From: an uncultured Spirochaetota bacterium
GTDB lineage: Bacteria > Spirochaetota > UBA4802 > UBA5368
NCBI GenBank assembly: GCA_937864375.1
Contig: CALMJO010000253.1
Coordinates: 1 to 12,936 of the forward strand
Length of the DNA: 12,936 nucleotides
Direction of reading: 5' to 3'
Under the pieces are notes generated by a model that had not been told where the DNA came from, did not search any database, and saw only the letters and a list, made by a program, of their open reading frames with translations. A program made the translations under genes and the position numbers. Below are positions 1-7,878 of this stretch, one piece after another; position 1 is the stretch's first letter; the number at the start of each line of letters is the position of its first letter.

Positions 1-916
1 ACATATCCCTTCGTGCCATGTAGCCCTGCGCGGCCTCGCCGAGCGCCCGGTCCCTGAGTTCCCGGTAGCCCGTCCCCTCTTCCACGAGCCGGACCTGGAG
101 CGTCCTGGCCCCCGTTCCGAGCGACGCGGCCACCGCCGTCAGGGAACGCTCTCCCCCCGTCATGATCGCCGTGCCAATAGCGTCGAGCGTTGCGTGCGTC
201 CAGCGGTCCCGCGCGTACAGCCTTTCGTGGAGCCCCTGGGCATAGCGCGCGAGCGCCTCCCGCGCCCCGTCGTTTGCGAAGGGGAGGGGCCGCGCGAGCG
301 CCTCCCGCGCGAACCGGATCCCGTCGCTCTCCGCGCCAAATTCCACGGGCGCGTTGAACGCCTTCCGGTATACACCGCGCTCCGGCGGGGCCTCGTGGCG
401 AAAGCGGACCGCGGTAACGGTCACGGTGTTTCCGGAGATCCTGCGCAGCACCGAGACGATCATGGCCGCCGTGGACTCGGCGAGCTGGCGTCCCATCGCG
501 GGCGCCGTCGTGAAGCCGGAAACCGTGATCACGGCCTCGTCGCCCTCGACGGTGAGCAGGGGCTTCACTCTGTCGGACATGAGTGCATGGTAGCGGAAAA
601 ATATTTCCAGCGCATTCAGGACGCTGGCGGAATTCATCATCATCGCGTGGAGGAAATGCCCCTCCATGAGCGTACCGAACGCGGCGCCAAAATGAAGTCC
701 AAAAAAGGGATCGTCGAGCGCGGGACGCAGATTGACGAGCGCTGAATCGAACTCAGCCGAAGAGATGCGCGCGCCGGGCCCATCGAGGACGCGTGGTTCC
801 AGGCCCGCGGCACGCAGGGCGCGCGCGCTTTCCGCGGGAGAAACTCCCGCGTACCGGAAAACCATCTTCACGAGGTCCGCCGAAACCGTCGATCCTGCGC
901 GGAGTCCGTCTCTCAT
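1..916 (-). CDS. AraC-family transcriptional regulator with arabinose-binding-type N-terminal domain (partial, C-terminus cut)
   Basis: The minus-strand frame is open from ATG at 916 to the window edge, giving 305 residues. The start is preceded by GGGAGG four bases upstream. Residues about 18-210 resemble the ligand-sensing domain found in OruR/ArgR-like AraC regulators (Arabinose_bd type). Residues about 240-305 match the first half of an AraC DNA-binding domain: a helix-turn-helix around 258-277 containing LTAVAASLGTGARTLQ, then an EEGTGYRELRDR segment like the family's 'eeGtsyrelld'. The second helix-turn-helix lies beyond the window. By family knowledge this is a cytoplasmic DNA-binding regulator responding to a small molecule; the ligand cannot be read from sequence. 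It is divergent from the membrane-protein/SRPBCC pair, which it may control (inference). Family assignment is firm. Confidence 0.85.
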   Translation of the reverse strand, partial: MRDGLRAGSTVSADLVKMVFRYAGVSPAESARALRAAGLEPRVLDGPGARISSAEFDSALVNLRPALDDPFFGLHFGAAFGTLMEGHFLHAMMMNSASVLNALEIFFRYHALMSDRVKPLLTVEGDEAVITVSGFTTAPAMGRQLAESTAAMIVSVLRRISGNTVTVTAVRFRHEAPPERGVYRKAFNAPVEFGAESDGIRFAREALARPLPFANDGAREALARYAQGLHERLYARDRWTHATLDAIGTAIMTGGERSLTAVAASLGTGARTLQVRLVEEGTGYRELRDRALGEAAQGYMARRDM

Positions 917-1065
917 TCTGCCTCCCTGGGCTGAAGGGATATTCCTCCTGGAAAAAAATACGCACCCTGCGCGGGAAATCAAATACATTTCGCGATGGGT
1001 CAAGACGATCGATCCTTTTTGTGCGATCTTTCAGCCATCGAATAAACTTGCAATGGAGGATTTAC

Positions 1066-1488
1066 ATGAAACGCAGACTCACGTTTATTAAGGCCTGCTA
1101 CTACGCGGGGGCGCTGGCCGACCTGATCGCGACGCTGCCCCTCGCGTCTCCCCGCGCTGCCTCGCTCATGTTCGGTGTGGACGCGTCCGCCGCGACGGAC
1201 GCATATTCCTGGGCGTCCAGGATCGGCGCCTCACTCATGCTCGGATGGACCTTCCTGCTCGCCTGGGGAGCGCAGAGGCCAGTCGAGCGAAGGGGCGTCC
1301 TGCTCATCACGGTGTTTCCGGTTGTCGCAGGGATAGCCACGGGAGGCATTCTCGCCGCGACATCGGGGTTCGTCGCGCCCGGACGCATGATCCCCTCGTG
1401 GATATTCCAGGCACTCATCATACCGGCGTACCTCGTCGCATGGGCCATGGCGCGCGGGATAGCCGCGCGGGGCGGGCGTGATGAATAG
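1066..1488 (+). CDS. Conserved-looking four-helix membrane protein of unknown function
   Basis: The product is 140 residues. ATG at 1066 is chosen because a clear GGAGGA lies five bases upstream; the frame opens further upstream but would overlap the divergent regulator gene. Four hydrophobic segments are visible at about residues 8-27, 50-69, 77-99 and 110-130, with a charged tail, so it is an integral inner-membrane protein. The stretch between helices 2 and 3 (LMLGWTFLLAWGAQRPVERR) has the look of a family signature that I recognise from uncharacterised bacterial membrane proteins but cannot name. No enzymatic motif is visible. Its stop overlaps the start of the SRPBCC gene, so the two are probably translated together. 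Function unknown. Confidence 0.75.
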   Translation: MKRRLTFIKACYYAGALADLIATLPLASPRAASLMFGVDASAATDAYSWASRIGASLMLGWTFLLAWGAQRPVERRGVLLITVFPVVAGIATGGILAATSGFVAPGRMIPSWIFQALIIPAYLVAWAMARGIAARGGRDE

Positions 1489-1978
1489 CGCGAACCCGGC
1501 AAGAAGGCGCGTGACCCGCGAAACGCTGATCGGCGCCCAGCCCTCAAGGGTATTCCCTCTCCTGTGCCCCGTCGAGGAGCTCAAATGGATCGAGGGATGG
1601 AACTTCCGCATGATCTATTCGGAGGGCGGACGGAACGAGGAGCAATGCATATTCGCCGAGCGCATCACGGGGCCGCACCTCTTCGGGGCGGACGCGCCGG
1701 AGGAAACCCGCTGGATCACTACGGCGTGGGAGCCGGATCGCGGACGGGCGCAGTTCGTCCTCATGCGCGGGGATGCCGTGAGCGTGCTCGAGATTGCGCT
1801 CGCCGGCGGGGAAGGCGGGACCATGGTGAGGTTCGACATGACCATGACCGCGCTCGTCGACACGGGAGCGGGCCGGATTGACGGGGCCGTTTCCGGGATG
1901 GAGCTCATGCTCGCGTTCCTGGCGCAGTCGCTGAAACATTACTGCGAAACCGGGACGATGCTGAAAACCGGGGCCTAG
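1481..1978 (+). CDS. SRPBCC (START-like) family protein
   Basis: The product is 165 residues and soluble. ATG at 1481 lies inside the last codons of the preceding gene (stop at 1486-1488); a GTG at 1478 is a possible alternative start. No strong ribosome-binding site is seen, so translational coupling is likely. Residues about 13-60 (AQPSRVFPLLCPVEELKWIE, then WNFRMIYSEGG and an E..CIFAE segment) match a SRPBCC subgroup with the usual 'vFpLLCPv.Ey.W..gW....YS' pattern. The middle is a run of alternating beta-strand-like segments, and residues about 132-160 form the long C-terminal helix expected of this fold. The fold binds hydrophobic ligands in many relatives; the ligand here is unknown. 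The pairing with a four-helix membrane protein and the AraC neighbour may hint at a small-molecule or lipid response (inference). Confidence 0.7.
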   Translation: MNSANPARRRVTRETLIGAQPSRVFPLLCPVEELKWIEGWNFRMIYSEGGRNEEQCIFAERITGPHLFGADAPEETRWITTAWEPDRGRAQFVLMRGDAVSVLEIALAGGEGGTMVRFDMTMTALVDTGAGRIDGAVSGMELMLAFLAQSLKHYCETGTMLKTGA

Positions 1979-1984
1979 AGGCAA

Positions 1985-2129
1985 AGGCGCATGGAAAGGG
2001 GGATAAAGGCGTTTGGTCTGACTTTATCAGGAACTGGATTTAAATATTTTCCAGGCCAGGCATCTCCTTGTCTTTATCTCTTCAATCGCCGTTTATCCTT
2101 TATCTCATCATCTCCCATGAAGGGCGCCT
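1985..2129. repeat. Nested imperfect palindrome in the gap between convergent genes
   Basis: Three nested inverted arms are visible. The outer arm is AGGCGCATGG (1985-1994) against CCATG (2115-2119) plus CGCCT (2125-2129), separated by a five-base bulge. The middle arm is GGATAAAGGCG (2001-2011) against CGCCGTTTATCC (2087-2098), perfect apart from one unpaired base. The apical arm is CTGGA (2034-2038) against TCCAG (2050-2054). A direct repeat CTTTATCTC occurs at 2072-2080 and 2098-2106. The stretch is clearly richer in A and T than the genes on either side. It sits between the end of the SRPBCC gene and the end of mutS2. It could be a bidirectional terminator or stabilising RNA structure, or the remnant of a small palindromic repeat element. 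There is no U-tract typical of an intrinsic terminator. Confidence 0.45.
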
Positions 2130-2160
2130 GCAGTTTTAGCTCTGAGTGTGATCGTTTCGC

Positions 2161-4563
2161 TCAATCCCGGAGCGTGACGATCGTCACGCCGTCGCCGCCC
2201 TCGCCCATTTCGCCGGGACGGAAGTCGAGCACGTAGTTGGAAAAGGGCAGCTTTTTCCGCACCGCTTCCTTGAGCGCGCCGGTCCCGTGGCCGTGGATCA
2301 CGACCGCGGCGCGGATGCCGCTGCGCGCCATGCGGTCGAACTCGGCGTCCATCCTGGACAGGGCCTCCTCGACGCGCATGCCGCGCATGTCCACGGTGTT
2401 GTAGCTTGTCTGCACCGTGAGCGGGACGAACTTTTCGTCGGCCGCGGGCTCGGTGGGCTTTTCACGGGGCTTTTTAACAGGGATAATCGTGCGCGGGAGC
2501 ATCAGGTCCGCGAACCTGTAGCGGCTTTTTATGCCGCGCCCCAGCACGACCTCCGCGGTCCCGGCCCCACGGTCGACCTGGCCCAGGGTGCCCTCCTGCT
2601 GGAAGGGGACCACGAAGACGCGGGCGCCCGGCGAAACCGCGCCCGCATCAAATTTCGTATAACGGTCCAGGAACCGGGCGGGTCCCTCGCTCTGCATCTG
2701 CGCCCGCACCCGCGACTCGATCGCGGCGGCTTCCCTCTGGAGCGCCACGGCCTCCTTCATGCCCGCCTGCTGGATCTCCTTCATGCGCCCGGCTATTTTC
2801 ACCCGGAGATTGCGGATCTCCTCGAGGAACTCTACGCCGCGCTCGAACTTGAGCTCCTCGGCCGTCTGGGCCTGGCGGCGCACCCTGTCGGAGAAGGCGC
2901 GCCTGTCCTTTTCGAGGTCTGAGCGCGCGCCGTCGAGCTGCGCGCGCTCCTCGTCCAGATCCTGTGTCCGGCGCTGGAGGGTCTCTATGAGCCCCTCCGC
3001 GGTCGTTCCCCGTTCGTCCAGGAGCGCCTGGGCGCGCGCGAGCACGTCCTCGGGGACGCCGTAGTTGCGCGCGATCTCGAGCGCGTAGCTCGCGCCGGGG
3101 GCTCCCACGTGCAGGCGGTAGGTGGGAGCGAGTGTCTCCACGTCGAACGAGACCGAGGCGTTCATGAAGCGCCGGTCGCCCGCGGCGAGCTCCTTGAGCT
3201 CGCCGTAGTGCGTGGTCACCACGATGCTCGCGCCCGATTCGACGAGCTTTTCCAGGAGCGCCTGCGCGAGCGCCGCGCCCTGGCGCGGGTTGGTCCCCAC
3301 CACGATCTCGTCGATGAGCACCAGGCTCCCGGGACGGGCGCGCTCCAGCATGTCTCCCAGGACCACGATCTGGCCGGAGAACGACGAGAGCGAGGCCGCG
3401 ATGCTCTGGTCGTCGCCGATGTCGGCCATGATGTCCGTGTAGACTCCCGCCTGGGAATCGGGGCCAGCGGGAATGTGGAGGCCGTGCATCACCATGAGCG
3501 CCGCAAGGCCGATGGTCTTCATGAGCACGGTCTTGCCGCCGGTGTTCGCCCCCGAGATGACGAGGCAGCGGTACGGTTCGCCCAGGACGATATCGTTCGC
3601 GACGGTGCCGCCGGGATTCATCAGGTAGAGCAGGGGGTGGCGGGCGCCGTAGAGCCGCATGCGGGGCTCGTCCAGCACCTCGGGCGCGCTCCCGCGGACC
3701 TGCGCGCTCAACGCGGCCGCGGCGCACAGGAGGTCAAGGCCGGCCGCGCTTTCCATGGACGCGACCAGTTCGCCGGCGTGCGCGCCTATGGACTGCGACA
3801 GCGCGCGGAGGATGCGCGCGATCTCCACCTGGAGCTCCACCGTAAGGGAGATGAGCCTGTTGTTCGCCTGGTGGATCTCGTCGGGCTCCATGTAGATCGT
3901 CTGCCCGCTCGCGGAGACGTCCAGCGCCGTGCCGCGCACGGAGCCCTTCATCTGCGCCTTCACCAGTATCACATAACGGTCATTGCGCGTGGAGAACACG
4001 CGCTCCTGGAGGACGCGCTCCATGGAGGGGGAATAGATGAGCGCGAGGAGCGATTTCTCGGTCTCCTGGCGCACGCGGAATGTCTCGGACTTTATGCGGC
4101 CGAGCTCAGGGTAGCGTGACTCAGAGATCTCCCCCGCTTCGGTGAGCGCGGGGACGAGCACGGAGGCGATCTCCCTGAGCGGGCTCATGCCCGCGAGGTC
4201 CCCGGCGAGCGCGGGAAGGTCGGCGCGGTGCCTGCTTAAAAAATCCCGCAGGCCCTGCGCGGCGATCACGAGCTCCCGCACCGCCGCGATCTCGGGAAGC
4301 TTGAGGCCCCCTCCCTTGCCGGCGAGCGTGCACTGGGGAGCGATGTCGGTCACCCCCTCAAACGAGGGCTGCTCGCCCTTTCCCATGAGCTCCTTGAGCT
4401 GGGAAATCTTTTTCATGCGGCTTGTGATCCCCTCCCGGTCCAGGGGCGCGAGGGCGCGCACGCGTGTCTCGCCCGGGCCGCATTGCGCGCGCGCGGCAAG
4501 CTCCCGGAGCACCGAGTCCCACTCCAGGATTTTCAGGACGCGTTCGGGGAGCGGATCGTGCAT
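2161..4563 (-). CDS. mutS2: MutS2 family ATPase/endonuclease with C-terminal Smr domain
   Basis: The product is 800 residues, the usual length for MutS2. Order of parts: N-terminal and lever/core regions (about 1-300), MutS-type ATPase with Walker A GANTGGKT at 338-345 and Walker B acidic pair D418-E419, a long charged coiled-coil region (about 515-640), a beta-rich linker, and a C-terminal Smr domain (about 722-800) with DMRG at 725-728 and HGHGTGALK at 757-765. MutS2 proteins bind branched DNA or collided ribosomes and act in recombination control or ribosome rescue; they are not mismatch-repair MutS. After the Walker B acids the sequence reads IVVGTNP, where many MutS2 proteins have LGAGTDP; the catalytic residues are kept. 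It is the last gene of the minus-strand operon, 12 bases after terC. No clear ribosome-binding site is seen, so coupled translation is likely. Confidence 0.95.
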   Translation of the reverse strand: MHDPLPERVLKILEWDSVLRELAARAQCGPGETRVRALAPLDREGITSRMKKISQLKELMGKGEQPSFEGVTDIAPQCTLAGKGGGLKLPEIAAVRELVIAAQGLRDFLSRHRADLPALAGDLAGMSPLREIASVLVPALTEAGEISESRYPELGRIKSETFRVRQETEKSLLALIYSPSMERVLQERVFSTRNDRYVILVKAQMKGSVRGTALDVSASGQTIYMEPDEIHQANNRLISLTVELQVEIARILRALSQSIGAHAGELVASMESAAGLDLLCAAAALSAQVRGSAPEVLDEPRMRLYGARHPLLYLMNPGGTVANDIVLGEPYRCLVISGANTGGKTVLMKTIGLAALMVMHGLHIPAGPDSQAGVYTDIMADIGDDQSIAASLSSFSGQIVVLGDMLERARPGSLVLIDEIVVGTNPRQGAALAQALLEKLVESGASIVVTTHYGELKELAAGDRRFMNASVSFDVETLAPTYRLHVGAPGASYALEIARNYGVPEDVLARAQALLDERGTTAEGLIETLQRRTQDLDEERAQLDGARSDLEKDRRAFSDRVRRQAQTAEELKFERGVEFLEEIRNLRVKIAGRMKEIQQAGMKEAVALQREAAAIESRVRAQMQSEGPARFLDRYTKFDAGAVSPGARVFVVPFQQEGTLGQVDRGAGTAEVVLGRGIKSRYRFADLMLPRTIIPVKKPREKPTEPAADEKFVPLTVQTSYNTVDMRGMRVEEALSRMDAEFDRMARSGIRAAVVIHGHGTGALKEAVRKKLPFSNYVLDFRPGEMGEGGDGVTIVTLRD

Positions 4564-4575
4564 GGAACGCGGACG

Positions 4576-5502
4576 CTACTTCTTGCCAGCCTTGCTGTCT
4601 TTTGGAGAGAAGAGCACAGAGGCAAGAATTGCTAGTACCAGTATTCCGCCCACGACGCCCAGGGCGGCGGCGGTAGGTATCTTGTAGAAATCGGAAATGA
4701 GCATCTTGATTCCCACGAATACGAGTATTCCGGAAAGGCCGTAGTTCAGGTACGCGAAAAGCTGCATCACGCCCGCGAGCGCGAAGTAGAGCGCCCGGAG
4801 ACCCAGGATCGCGAACACGTTGGATGTGTACACTATGAAGGGGTCATGCGTGATCGACAGGATCGCGGGAATGGAGTCGACGGCGAAGATGATGTCGCTT
4901 GTTTCGATCACGATGAGCACCACCAGCAGGGGCGTCGCCATCCGCTTCCCGGATTCCTTGACGAAGAATCGCGATCCGTGAAGCTGCTTCGTGACGGGCA
5001 TGAACCGCCTGAAAAGCCTGAGTACGGGGTTTTTTTCGGGATGTATTTCCTTCTCCTTTTCGAAGGCCATTTTAATGCCAATGAAAACGAGGAAGGCCCC
5101 AAATACATAGATAATCCAGTGCAGCCTCTGGATGAGCGCGACGCCCGCCATGATGAATGCCGCGCGCATCACCAGCGCGCCGAGTATTCCCCAGAAGAGC
5201 ACCTTGTGCTGGTACTTGGGCGCAATGTGGAAATAGGCGAATATCATGATGAATACGAAAATGTTGTCCACGCTCAGGGACTTCTCGATGAGGTAACCGG
5301 TGAGGAATTCCAGAGCCTTCACGTGGTCCATGAAGTAATAGACCCCCGCGTTGAAGGCGAGCGAAAGCCCGATCCAGAACGCGGACCACAACAGTGCTTC
5401 CCTGATATGTATCTCGTGCTCCTTGCGCTGAAAGACCATTAAATCAAGAATGAGCATGCCAAGGATAAATGCTACAAAGCCGCCCCACAACAGGTATTCC
5501 AT
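4576..5502 (-). CDS. TerC/Alx family integral membrane protein, probable metal (manganese) exporter
   Basis: The product is 308 residues. ATG at 5502 has GAGG seven bases upstream. Seven to nine hydrophobic segments span the chain. Two TerC-family signatures are present: EKSLSVDN at 73-80 and ETSDIIFAVDS at 200-210, whose acidic residues lie inside membrane helices and are thought to form the ion path. The length and a charged central loop (about 147-188) match the Alx/TerC form. Relatives export Mn2+ or help load metal into secreted enzymes; tellurite resistance is the historical name. It sits between corA and mutS2, 35 bases after corA, so there is no room for the Mn-sensing yybP-ykoY riboswitch that often precedes this family. 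The family is certain, the exact ion is inferred. Confidence 0.93.
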   Translation of the reverse strand: MEYLLWGGFVAFILGMLILDLMVFQRKEHEIHIREALLWSAFWIGLSLAFNAGVYYFMDHVKALEFLTGYLIEKSLSVDNIFVFIMIFAYFHIAPKYQHKVLFWGILGALVMRAAFIMAGVALIQRLHWIIYVFGAFLVFIGIKMAFEKEKEIHPEKNPVLRLFRRFMPVTKQLHGSRFFVKESGKRMATPLLVVLIVIETSDIIFAVDSIPAILSITHDPFIVYTSNVFAILGLRALYFALAGVMQLFAYLNYGLSGILVFVGIKMLISDFYKIPTAAALGVVGGILVLAILASVLFSPKDSKAGKK

Positions 5503-5537
5503 TTTGTAACCTCGTATTCAGCGTGTTGGTACTGGCC

Positions 5538-6602
5538 CTAAAACCACTTGCGCATCTTGAAGATCGCGAGCATCCCCAGGCCTATGAATGCCATTGCCCC
5601 CAGCACGATGAAATACCCGTAGGGGTGTTCGGTCTCCGGCATAAACTTGAAGTTCATCCCGTACACTCCCGCGATGAAGCTCAGCGGGATGAAGATCGTG
5701 GTTATGATGGTGAGGACCTTCATGATCCCGTTCATGCGGATGTTGATGCTCGAGAGGTAGATGTCCACCATGCCCGAGAGCATATCGCGGAAGACCTCTA
5801 TCGTGTCAATGATTTGTATGGTATGATCATATATGTCCCTGAAATAAACGAGGCATGCCTCCCCGATCATCTTGGACTCGCCGCGCCCCAGTCCGCTCAC
5901 GACCTCGCGCAGGGGCCAGACCGACTTTCTCAGTAGAATCATCTCCCGCTTCATGTAATGTATGTCGTTGATGGTCTCGCGGCCGGGATTCGCGATCAGA
6001 GCCTCCTCGATGGCCTCGATGCGCTCGCCCAGCTTTTCGAAGATCGTAAAATAGTTGTCCACGATCGCGTCCATGAGCGCATAGAACAGGAAGTCCGCCC
6101 CCATTTTCCGGATGCGTCCCTGGTCGTTCATGATCCGGTCGATCACCGGAATGAAGTCGTCGCCCTCGATCTCCTGGAAGGTGATCACCGTGTCCTTCCC
6201 CAGGACGATGCTCACCTGCTCGGGCACAATCTCCCCGCTTTCCTCGTCCATGTGGAGGATTTTCAAGACCACGTAGGTGTAATCGTCCCAGACGTCGAAC
6301 TTGGGGCGCTGGTTGGTGTTGAGGATGTCCTCCAGGACAAGCGGATGAATATTGAAGGCGGCTCCCACCTGCGCGATCAGGTCGACATTGTGTATGCCCA
6401 CCACGTCAATCCAGCGCACCGAGTTCTCGAAGGACTGTGTGCAGCAGGCCTTGATTTCCCCGATGTCCTTGATGTTGAACTGCTTCTCGTTGTATTCGAC
6501 CAGGAGGACGCGCACCTCCTGCGTCTTACGCTCTCCCACGTGCACCAGCGAGCCGGGCGGGAGCCCGCTTTTCTTTGAGACTTTGTTGACGAGCCGCTTC
6601 AT
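5538..6602 (-). CDS. corA: CorA family divalent cation channel (Mg2+/Co2+), Thermotoga-type
   Basis: The product is 354 residues from ATG at 6602; a GTG at 6617 would add five residues. The ATG is preferred because the N-terminus then lines up with Thermotoga maritima CorA (351 residues, as I remember it) and GGTGGA lies ten bases upstream. A cytoplasmic domain of about 290 residues precedes two C-terminal membrane helices (about 296-315 and 328-350). The pore signature YGMNF covers 314-318, with the family-defining GMN at 315-317. D92 in HPLVLED and D256 in VYFRD correspond to Asp89 and Asp253, the regulatory metal-site residues of the Thermotoga protein. The chain ends in the typical KMRKWF basic tail. 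CorA forms inner-membrane pentamers that admit Mg2+ and sometimes Co2+ or Ni2+. It lies 24 bases after the small Smr gene. Confidence 0.95.
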   Translation of the reverse strand: MKRLVNKVSKKSGLPPGSLVHVGERKTQEVRVLLVEYNEKQFNIKDIGEIKACCTQSFENSVRWIDVVGIHNVDLIAQVGAAFNIHPLVLEDILNTNQRPKFDVWDDYTYVVLKILHMDEESGEIVPEQVSIVLGKDTVITFQEIEGDDFIPVIDRIMNDQGRIRKMGADFLFYALMDAIVDNYFTIFEKLGERIEAIEEALIANPGRETINDIHYMKREMILLRKSVWPLREVVSGLGRGESKMIGEACLVYFRDIYDHTIQIIDTIEVFRDMLSGMVDIYLSSINIRMNGIMKVLTIITTIFIPLSFIAGVYGMNFKFMPETEHPYGYFIVLGAMAFIGLGMLAIFKMRKWF

Positions 6603-6626
6603 GGGCGTTTTATCCACCCGCTCGGC

Positions 6627-6899
6627 TCATTTGTCAATGGTAATATGCGCGATCGTGGCGCCCCAGTTCGCGGAATCGTCGTGGTACGAGGCCACCGCCG
6701 GGTGGGATGCGAGCGCCGCATGGGCGATTGATTTGAGGACCGACTTTCCCCTTCCATGGATTATGCGCACCCTCGCGAGGCCGCGCGCGCGGGATGCGTC
6801 GATGAAGTCGCGCACCAGGTCCTTCGCGTCGCGCGGGTGAAAGTGATGCAGGTCGAGCTCGTCTCCGAGCTCGATCCCGAACGCGCCTTCCGTGTCCAT
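6627..6899 (-). CDS. Small stand-alone Smr-domain protein
   Basis: The product is 90 residues, little more than one Smr domain. ATG at 6899 has AGGA about six bases upstream, inside the seven-base gap after the peptidase gene. Visible motifs are ELDLHHFHPRDAK at 14-26 (the DLH element) and VRIIHGRGKSVLKS at 44-57, corresponding to the HGxGxxxLk nucleic-acid-binding and nuclease loop. The C-terminal ANWGATIAHITI matches the last strand, which carries the Gly-rich 'GG.Gvt.v.l' element in other Smr proteins. Instead of the common HGxGTG the loop reads HGRGKS. Smr domains bind or nick nucleic acid, several of them in ribosome-collision responses. Role here unknown; the same operon also encodes MutS2 with its own Smr domain. 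Confidence 0.85.
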   Translation of the reverse strand: MDTEGAFGIELGDELDLHHFHPRDAKDLVRDFIDASRARGLARVRIIHGRGKSVLKSIAHAALASHPAVASYHDDSANWGATIAHITIDK

Positions 6900-6906
6900 T
6901 TGGATC

Positions 6907-7878
6907 CTACCAGATGAAGAGAAGCGGGTTTAAGAGCTTGCCGTGGCGCGTCATCACCAGGTGCAGGTGCGGACCGGTCGACAGGCCCGTGGACCCCACG
7001 AGCCCTATGACCTGGTCGCGCGCGACCATGTCGCCCACCTTGCACTTGATCGAAAGCAGGTGACCGTACATGGACTCGTAACCGTCGGGGTGCAGTACCT
7101 TGATCGTGTGCCCGTAGCCGTCCAGCCAGCCCGTGTAGGACACGATGCCCTCGCGGACGGGATGTATGGGCGCGCCCGTGCGCGACTGGATGTCCACGCC
7201 ATTGTGGAACTCCATTTTGGCGTGGTAGGGACCCGGCCTTTCGCCAAACAGGGAGGAATAGAGCCCCTCGGTGAGAGGGTTCTGGTAGCAGCGGCGAATA
7301 TTATACAGCATCTGGAGCTTCTGGCTCACCAGGAATGGCTGCGCGCCCTTGAAAAAGGCAAGGCGCATGTCGTCCAGCGAGAGCAGCCGGAAGGGCGTGT
7401 GCATATAGTTACCGTAGATCTTTCCCTTGTAGCCCAGGATGCGCGCCATCCTGAGTGCGTCCAGGAAGCTGTCGCACGCCACGAGGACGCCCGTCTCGGC
7501 CGGCACCACGAGCTCAATGCCTTCCTTCGCCTCCAGCGAGCAGAGAAAGGGATTGGCCGCGATTATCGTGTCGACGGTGATGTTGTAGCGGCGCGCGATG
7601 TCCCAGTAGGATTCCCCCGCGCGCACCCTGTGAAAGACGATCTTGGTGCCCGGGTCCTGGGGATAGTTCTTCACGAACCTGACATACTCGGACGCCGACG
7701 TGAAAAAGGGAAAGCCCTCCCTCGTGACGTAGCTCTGCGGGTCGACGACGACCTGCTTCACCACGAAGACCGCGATGATATTGCCGATTATCAGCACGGC
7801 GGTAATCGCGATCGCGGCGAGGAGGATCACCCCCTTGATCTGCTTCATCTGGTAGAGCGTTATTGGCCAGCCGTTCAT
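6907..7878 (-). CDS. Membrane-anchored LysM/M23 peptidase (LytM-type peptidoglycan hydrolase)
   Basis: The product is 323 residues. It has one N-terminal membrane helix (about 16-40) with no cleavage signal evident, a LysM domain at about 82-126 (VRAGESYWDIARRYNITVDT, followed by AANP), a linker of about 90 residues, and an M23 zinc peptidase domain at about 220-316. The expected metal and catalytic residues are present: H225 and D229 in HNGVDI, H273 in YGHL, and H304 and H306 in GPHLHL. It therefore looks active, unlike EnvC- or NlpD-type activators. It probably faces the periplasm and trims or remodels cell-wall peptides. The start codon overlaps the proC stop in an ATGA arrangement, pointing to coupled translation; an internal ATG at 7848 is possible but has no ribosome-binding site. 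Confidence 0.9.
   Translation of the reverse strand: MNGWPITLYQMKQIKGVILLAAIAITAVLIIGNIIAVFVVKQVVVDPQSYVTREGFPFFTSASEYVRFVKNYPQDPGTKIVFHRVRAGESYWDIARRYNITVDTIIAANPFLCSLEAKEGIELVVPAETGVLVACDSFLDALRMARILGYKGKIYGNYMHTPFRLLSLDDMRLAFFKGAQPFLVSQKLQMLYNIRRCYQNPLTEGLYSSLFGERPGPYHAKMEFHNGVDIQSRTGAPIHPVREGIVSYTGWLDGYGHTIKVLHPDGYESMYGHLLSIKCKVGDMVARDQVIGLVGSTGLSTGPHLHLVMTRHGKLLNPLLFIW

Noticed and set aside
929..1036. Inverted repeat GGCTGAA / TTCAGCC flanking the AraC intergenic region
   Set aside because: Seven bases 94 bases apart is expected by chance in a region of this size; not enough to call an operator.
1019..1048. Possible promoter TTGTGC-18-TAAACT before the membrane-protein gene
   Set aside because: Only three of six and four of six matches with a longer spacer; not distinguishable from chance.
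1991..2236. 81-codon plus-strand open frame between the SRPBCC gene and mutS2
   Set aside because: No ribosome-binding site, overlaps the mutS2 end, and its sequence is explained by the palindromic element and low-complexity TTTATC runs.
3109..4119. Long plus-strand open frame of 336 codons antisense to mutS2
   Set aside because: It mirrors the codon pattern of a GC-rich gene, is rich in Arg, His and Ala without any domain pattern, and the opposite strand encodes an unmistakable MutS2.
5503..5537. Possible yybP-ykoY manganese riboswitch before the terC-family gene
   Set aside because: Only 35 bases separate corA from this gene, far too short for that riboswitch.
6603..6617. GTG start for CorA at 6617
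   Set aside because: The GTG lies inside the GGGTGGAT stretch that could serve as the ribosome-binding site for ATG 6602, and the ATG start matches the N-terminus of Thermotoga CorA better.
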